Source of the DNA: Vibrio sp. UCD-FRSSP16_30
GTDB lineage: Bacteria > Pseudomonadota > Gammaproteobacteria > Enterobacterales > Vibrionaceae
DNA: 64,000 nucleotides
Direction of reading: 5' to 3'
Assembly (NCBI RefSeq): GCF_001676025.1
Contig: NZ_LZFW01000005.1
Coordinates: forward strand, 1 to 64,000
The translations under genes were made by a program, and so were the position numbers. Positions 59,898 through 64,000 of this stretch are shown here, in pieces. The first letter of the stretch is position 1, and every line of letters begins with the position of its first letter. The notes under the pieces were generated by a model. The model was not told the origin of the DNA, searched no databases, and saw only the letters and a program-made list of their open reading frames with translations.

Positions 59898-62345
59898 CTA
59901 GTTATTTAAATAGAAAGGACGACCGTAACCTAGAGCGTTACCCCCGTCACCAAAATCTGTGCCAAAGTTAGTACCAAATCCAATAATGCCGATATTGAAG
60001 CTAATATTCTCTTCATATTCAGGACCCGGATCTGGTGTTTGAGTTCTGGTCCATGAGCGCAATTGATCGGTATAAGTAATACCTACATACCAACAGTCGG
60101 AGGTATAAGTCACTCTTGCAAGAGATTCAAGAGGCATATTTTCTGTTGTATCGTAAAAATACTGACCATTCACACTCCAGTTTTTATTGATTTTATAGCC
60201 GCCTAAAACACCAACTTGCGAAATACCATCAGTTGTAATGTGATCTAAGTGAATGGAATTACCTACAGTTTTGTCTAGATAGCTACGAGTGACATAGCGG
60301 TAGTTGGTTTGGATATAACCTGGCCCACGACGATACTCTAAAGCGCTGTCGGCAAGCTGTATTTCTTCATCACCAATATCATATTGAATACCACCATGAT
60401 AGAAGAGGTAATCATTGAAGTTAAAGTCACTCTCGACCGCCCATGCGGAATAGTTTGAATCAGCAGGATCACCTGTGTTGGTATTACTGTTTTGTAGGTA
60501 ATAAATCTGCCCGAAAGAAACGTTCATTCTTTCTTTATAACTCGAGTCATAGAAGCGAGTGGTCGCACCATAGCTGACTTGGTTTGCCGCCGCTATCTTA
60601 TCAACACCACCGTACTTACGGGTTCTAAATAGCCCGTAATAATCTAATTGCAATAATGAAGTGTCGTAATTATAGATGTTGCTTTGATCTTCATACGGCA
60701 CATACAAGTATTGAACTTTAGGCTCTAAAGTTTGTGTATAGCCATCAATAAAGGTGGTATCGCGCTCTAGGAAAAGTGTACCTGTACTGCGAAATTCAGG
60801 GATAAAACGAGTGACATCAGATTCTAGATTTTTAGTATCCTCGTGGCTCATATCGACATCATTAAGATCTTGATGGTAATAAGTACCTAATAAACGTCCT
60901 TCACTTTCCCAACTGCCCCAAGTCGTTGTTAGAGGGATTGTCACACCTGGTTCGATATGGACTCGTGTTGCTTGCGTAGGTTTTCTATTACGCTCATCAT
61001 CTGTTGTAAAATGAGTTGCGTGACTGATAACGTCAAAATTGACATTATTCATTAGCTGAGGATAGAAATAATGCGCACTTAGCTGTGGCAGCATTCTATA
61101 TGGCAAGTTATCTGTATCTGATAATAACTGAAAATCACGGACTAATAGGCTGGTATCCCAGTGCTCATTGCGATAAGAAACTTTACCTTGTTGCAGTAAC
61201 TGGCCATCTTCTCGTTCACCTATGTTGGATGAAATATCAGAGAAGTATTCAATATCACTAACTTTTGCGTAATCAACTTCTACTTTCCAGTTTCGGTCAA
61301 ACACACCATAGTGCGAGTAACCAATTCCCCAACGATCTCCGAGATCAGGGTATTTCTGATCGTCTGCTAGGTATTGCGCCTCTATTTGACCACGGCCCCA
61401 GTCATTTAAATATCGGAAGGTCCCATCAGTTTGTAGGCCACGTTCTGACATGTATTTAAAGGTGGTTTCCAAGTCATAATTTGGCGCTAAGTTCCAATAA
61501 ATAGGAACGTCTAATTCAAAGCCATCACTGGTGCCATAGGCGACTGTTGGATAAAGAAAACCGGTTTTACGAGCATCACTGATGGGTACTGTTAACCAAG
61601 GTAAGTAAAATACTGGCACCTTTTGAATTTCAAAACGCGGATTATATAAGGTGGCTTCTTCTGCTTCTTGATCGATTTCAATAGAAGAAGAAACTAAACG
61701 CCATGAGTCATCATCTTCTGGACAAGAGGTAATGGTGCCATCTTTTAGTTCATAGAATAATTTACCTTCAGCACGAATAACCTTGGCATCACCTCGGCCG
61801 GTTTGACATAGCAGGTGATAGTTTGCCATCTCCAGCGTAGTGACATCCGTATCAAGGTTGGTTGTGGCAGTCTCTGAAGTCGTCTTGATTTGACCATTGG
61901 TCATCTCAACGTTGCCTTTTGCCACAATCGTATTTTCGGCTTGATAAAGCGTAACGCTATCTGCGTTGACACGTTTTGTGCCTTGCGTTACTTGAACGTT
62001 GCCACTATAAGTTGCTTCTTTACCATTAATGCCATCAAGAGAGTCAGCTTCTACACGAGTTGGCAGAGCGTTTTCTTGCTCGGCATTTGCAGGGGGCAAA
62101 CACTGCTCTGTAAGATCAAAGGTTTGCTCTTTGGCTGCAGAAAGTAGTGCTGTCAACTCGGCAGCAGGCTCTGCATTTTGTTCTACAGTAGAATTGTCAG
62201 TCTGAGAGCCACTGAGATCAACATTTGCAACTGAGCCTTGATCTTCAGGGGAGTTCTCCTGCACACTAGTTTCTGCCTGCGCATTTGTAACCCACAATGC
62301 TGTGGTTATAGAAAGAGCGAGCCAGGTGCGGGGAAATTTTGACAT
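59898..62345 (-). CDS. lptD: LPS-assembly outer-membrane protein LptD
   Basis: LptD with LptE inserts lipopolysaccharide into the outer leaflet. From the ATG at 62345 it has 815 residues: signal peptide (about 1-24), an OstA jellyroll domain (about 95-225) and the 26-strand barrel. Cysteines are at 82, 180, 208 and 751. Cys82 and Cys208 match E. coli Cys31 and Cys173, but the C-terminal pair is reduced to one Cys (TSDCWYV), and Cys180 is extra. A 34-codon longer frame is less likely, since GGAAG and the signal peptide support 62345. Confidence 0.95.
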   Translation of the reverse strand: MSKFPRTWLALSITTALWVTNAQAETSVQENSPEDQGSVANVDLSGSQTDNSTVEQNAEPAAELTALLSAAKEQTFDLTEQCLPPANAEQENALPTRVEADSLDGINGKEATYSGNVQVTQGTKRVNADSVTLYQAENTIVAKGNVEMTNGQIKTTSETATTNLDTDVTTLEMANYHLLCQTGRGDAKVIRAEGKLFYELKDGTITSCPEDDDSWRLVSSSIEIDQEAEEATLYNPRFEIQKVPVFYLPWLTVPISDARKTGFLYPTVAYGTSDGFELDVPIYWNLAPNYDLETTFKYMSERGLQTDGTFRYLNDWGRGQIEAQYLADDQKYPDLGDRWGIGYSHYGVFDRNWKVEVDYAKVSDIEYFSDISSNIGEREDGQLLQQGKVSYRNEHWDTSLLVRDFQLLSDTDNLPYRMLPQLSAHYFYPQLMNNVNFDVISHATHFTTDDERNRKPTQATRVHIEPGVTIPLTTTWGSWESEGRLLGTYYHQDLNDVDMSHEDTKNLESDVTRFIPEFRSTGTLFLERDTTFIDGYTQTLEPKVQYLYVPYEDQSNIYNYDTSLLQLDYYGLFRTRKYGGVDKIAAANQVSYGATTRFYDSSYKERMNVSFGQIYYLQNSNTNTGDPADSNYSAWAVESDFNFNDYLFYHGGIQYDIGDEEIQLADSALEYRRGPGYIQTNYRYVTRSYLDKTVGNSIHLDHITTDGISQVGVLGGYKINKNWSVNGQYFYDTTENMPLESLARVTYTSDCWYVGITYTDQLRSWTRTQTPDPGPEYEENISFNIGIIGFGTNFGTDFGDGGNALGYGRPFYLNN

Positions 62346-62388
62346 CGAATAGAAACTTCCTTGATGATGAATAAGTCCGTAGACTGTA

Positions 62389-62416
62389 GTTGACCGTTTA
62401 CTCGGCAGAATGTTCC
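62389..62416 (-). promoter_or_regulatory. Probable sigma-E promoter of lptD operon
   Basis: On the minus strand, GGAACA (62416-62411) and GTCAAC (62394-62389) are 16 bp apart, close to the sigma-E consensus GGAACTT and TCAAA. The start would be near 62382, about 37 nt before lptD. lptD-surA is a known sigma-E target in E. coli. Confidence 0.6.
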
Positions 62417-62494
62417 TTATGATAATAGAATTTGGAGCATCAGGCACTAAAAGAGAACATTACTCTATAAAAATTAGTAGATTGAGAAAGAAGC

Positions 62495-63340
62495 ATGCAT
62501 TTTTTTGGTAAGATTTTAGGCGCATTTTTTGGTTTTTTGTTCGGCGGGCCTGTTGGCGCACTGATCGGAATGTATATCGGGCACCGTTTTGATAGGGCAA
62601 AAACTATCAGTCAGGCTCGAAGAGGCGGCTTTGGTGGGTATCAAAGAACCGCTAATCCAGCTCAACAGGCGGAGTTCTTCCAAGCCGCTTTTTCGGTTAT
62701 GGGACATGTTTCCAAAGCGAAAGGCAAAGTAACCCAAGAAGATATTCAGCTTGCAAGCATCATGATGCAACGTATGAACTTGGATGAAAGCCAAAGACAA
62801 GTCGCTCAAGCTGCGTTTCGTGAAGGTAAATCTTCATCGTTTCCTCTTAGAGATGTCTTAAACCGGGTTAAGGAAGTCAGTAGTGGTCGACGTGATCTTA
62901 TACAATTCTTCCTTGAACTGCAGATTTCAGCTGCTTTTGCTGATGGGAGCATACATCCGAATGAGCGTGATGTTTTGCACATTGTGGCAGAAGTGCTTGG
63001 ATTTAACGCAGCTCAATTAGAGCGTCGCTTAAAGATGCAAGAAGCCGCTTATCGCTTTCAACAAAGTGGTGGTCATGGTGGTCAGTATTCTGGTGGTGGT
63101 TATCAGCAACAGGCAACCACACAAGATCAATTGGCAGCTGCCTATGCGATTCTTGGTGTTGAAGCCACAGCAGAGCCTAAAGAGATTAAGCGAGCGTACC
63201 GTAAGCTGATGAATGAGCATCATCCAGATAAATTATCAGCGAAAGGCTTGCCACCAGAGATGCTAGAAGTGGCAAAAGAAAAAGCACAAGAAATTCAAAA
63301 CGCCTATGATGTAGTTAAGAAAGAGCGAGGCTTTAAATAA
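62495..63340 (+). CDS. djlA: Membrane-anchored co-chaperone DjlA
   Basis: DjlA anchors DnaK activation at the inner membrane and links to the capsule stress response in E. coli. The 281 residues have an N-terminal glycine-rich membrane segment (about 5-30), a TerB-like middle domain (about 55-185), a Gly/Gln linker and a C-terminal J domain with the HPD motif in MNEHHPDKLSAKG. Opposite lptD as in E. coli. Confidence 0.96.
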   Translation: MHFFGKILGAFFGFLFGGPVGALIGMYIGHRFDRAKTISQARRGGFGGYQRTANPAQQAEFFQAAFSVMGHVSKAKGKVTQEDIQLASIMMQRMNLDESQRQVAQAAFREGKSSSFPLRDVLNRVKEVSSGRRDLIQFFLELQISAAFADGSIHPNERDVLHIVAEVLGFNAAQLERRLKMQEAAYRFQQSGGHGGQYSGGGYQQQATTQDQLAAAYAILGVEATAEPKEIKRAYRKLMNEHHPDKLSAKGLPPEMLEVAKEKAQEIQNAYDVVKKERGFK

Positions 63341-63375
63341 TAAGTTAACTAACAAACTGAAATAATAGGGGCTCG

Positions 63376-63921
63376 ATGATGGATAACTATAATGACGTTT
63401 TAGAGTTTTGGTTTGAGGAGTTACAGCCTAAAGATTGGTTTGTTTCAAACTCAGATTTAGATAAACAAATCACTCAAAAATTTGCTCAATTACATCAAAG
63501 AGCCATTCAATGTGAGCTTGTCAGTTGGCGTTGTTGTGCGCAAGGGCGCTTAGCTGAGATCATTGTTCTGGATCAGTTTTCTCGTAACATGTTTAGAGAT
63601 TCACCTTTCGCATTTGCTTGCGATTCGCAAGCTTTAGTTCTCGCACAAGAGGCGGTGTTACAAGGTGTAGATCTTAAATTATCTGAACAGCAAAGAAGCT
63701 TTCTTTACATGCCCTATATGCATAGTGAGTCCTTACTTATACATGAGCATGGTTTACGACTATTTACTCAAAGCAACCTGCAACAAAATAGAGAGTTTCA
63801 TTTGAAACACACGGCTATTTTGGAGCAATTTGGTCGCTATCCGCATCGAAATAAAGTGTTAGGGCGTCAAAGTAGCGCAGAAGAATTAGAATTTTTAACA
63901 CAGCCAGATTCTTTCTTCTAA
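63376..63921 (+). CDS. DUF924 family protein
   Basis: A 181-residue soluble helical protein. The family marks are VLEFWFEELQPKDWF, EIIVLDQFSRNMFRDSPFAF and YMPYMHSESLLIHEH, which correspond to the TPR-like DUF924 group of unknown function. The adjacent ATG at 63379 may be used (AGGGG is 7 bp before it). It follows djlA by 35 bp, probably the same transcript. Confidence 0.9.
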   Translation: MMDNYNDVLEFWFEELQPKDWFVSNSDLDKQITQKFAQLHQRAIQCELVSWRCCAQGRLAEIIVLDQFSRNMFRDSPFAFACDSQALVLAQEAVLQGVDLKLSEQQRSFLYMPYMHSESLLIHEHGLRLFTQSNLQQNREFHLKHTAILEQFGRYPHRNKVLGRQSSAEELEFLTQPDSFF

Positions 63922-63927
63922 TGTTGT

Positions 63928-64000
63928 TTATTTCGCTTCATTAAGCTGCCAGTTATAGTCATAAATAATTTTACCATTGAATGTGCTGATATCCGTTCTA
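63928..64000 (-). CDS. C-terminal end of an unidentified gene (cut by window edge)
   Basis: On the minus strand an open frame runs from the window edge to a TAA at 63930-63928, coding 24 residues ending FNGKIIYDYNWQLNEAK. Composition is protein-like and the gene converges on the DUF924 gene with 6 bp between stops. The product cannot be named from this piece. Confidence 0.55.
   Translation of the reverse strand, partial: RTDISTFNGKIIYDYNWQLNEAK

Overview
The window is about 64 kb of core chromosome from a gammaproteobacterium of the family Vibrionaceae, most likely a Vibrio (large chromosome). The evidence is protein similarity and gene order: a Vibrio-type 37-residue L36, the His-rich ZrgA-type zinc protein, ytfJ-msrA-tamA-tamB-ytfP-fbp-mpl in a row, argR divergent from mdh, ispB divergent from rplU-rpmA-obgE, and lptD-surA-pdxA-rsmA-apaG-apaH opposite djlA. 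There are no rRNA or tRNA genes, no phage, no insertion sequence and no CRISPR array that I can see.

Region 1 (1-14,450) holds the end of tuf and then the S10, spc and alpha ribosomal operons in the classical order, from rpsJ to rplQ, with secY and rpoA embedded. Two short genes, rpmD and rpmJ, belong to this set. The S10 leader has a strong promoter and a long 5' UTR. The alpha leader has a near-consensus promoter and an S4-type pseudoknot sequence with a GTG start for rpsM. The region closes with a clean intrinsic terminator.

Region 2 (14,450-23,700) holds a secreted DUF2780 protein, metY (sulfur assimilation), fklB with a divergent OapA/YtfB-like cell-envelope protein, an ElaA acetyltransferase, cobA (sirohaem/cobalamin precursor), a four-gene metal-transport cluster (His-rich ZrgA, ABC ATPase, FtsX-type permease, DUF3299 protein) and ytfJ.

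Region 3 (23,700-40,850) holds msrA opposite tamA-tamB-ytfP (outer-membrane biogenesis), a lipocalin lipoprotein, fbp, mpl-ubiX, a PIN-PhoH protein, rapA-rluA and a 2-hydroxyacid dehydrogenase.

Region 4 (41,000-45,820) is a leftward operon for a TAXI-type TRAP transporter (binding protein, fused DctQM permease, UspA-family protein). A 422-bp upstream region carries a perfect CRP half-site pair and other palindromes.

Region 5 (45,800-55,500) holds argR/mdh, ispB/rplU-rpmA-obgE, a FUSC membrane protein, the YjjP-YjjB two-part exporter, folA, and a LysR regulator with a small outer-membrane beta-barrel that look inserted between folA and apaH.

Region 6 (55,500-64,000) is the leftward lptD-surA-pdxA-rsmA-apaG-apaH operon behind a good sigma-E type promoter, then rightward djlA and a DUF924 gene, and the last 24 codons of an unidentified leftward gene at the edge.

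I did not find a convincing new defence or biosynthetic system. The points most worth a second look are the altered cysteine pattern of LptD, the palindromes and CRP site before the TRAP-Usp operon, the two related ATACCAATC-ended repeats, the duplicated His/Asp-rich segment of ZrgA, and the LysR-barrel pair.
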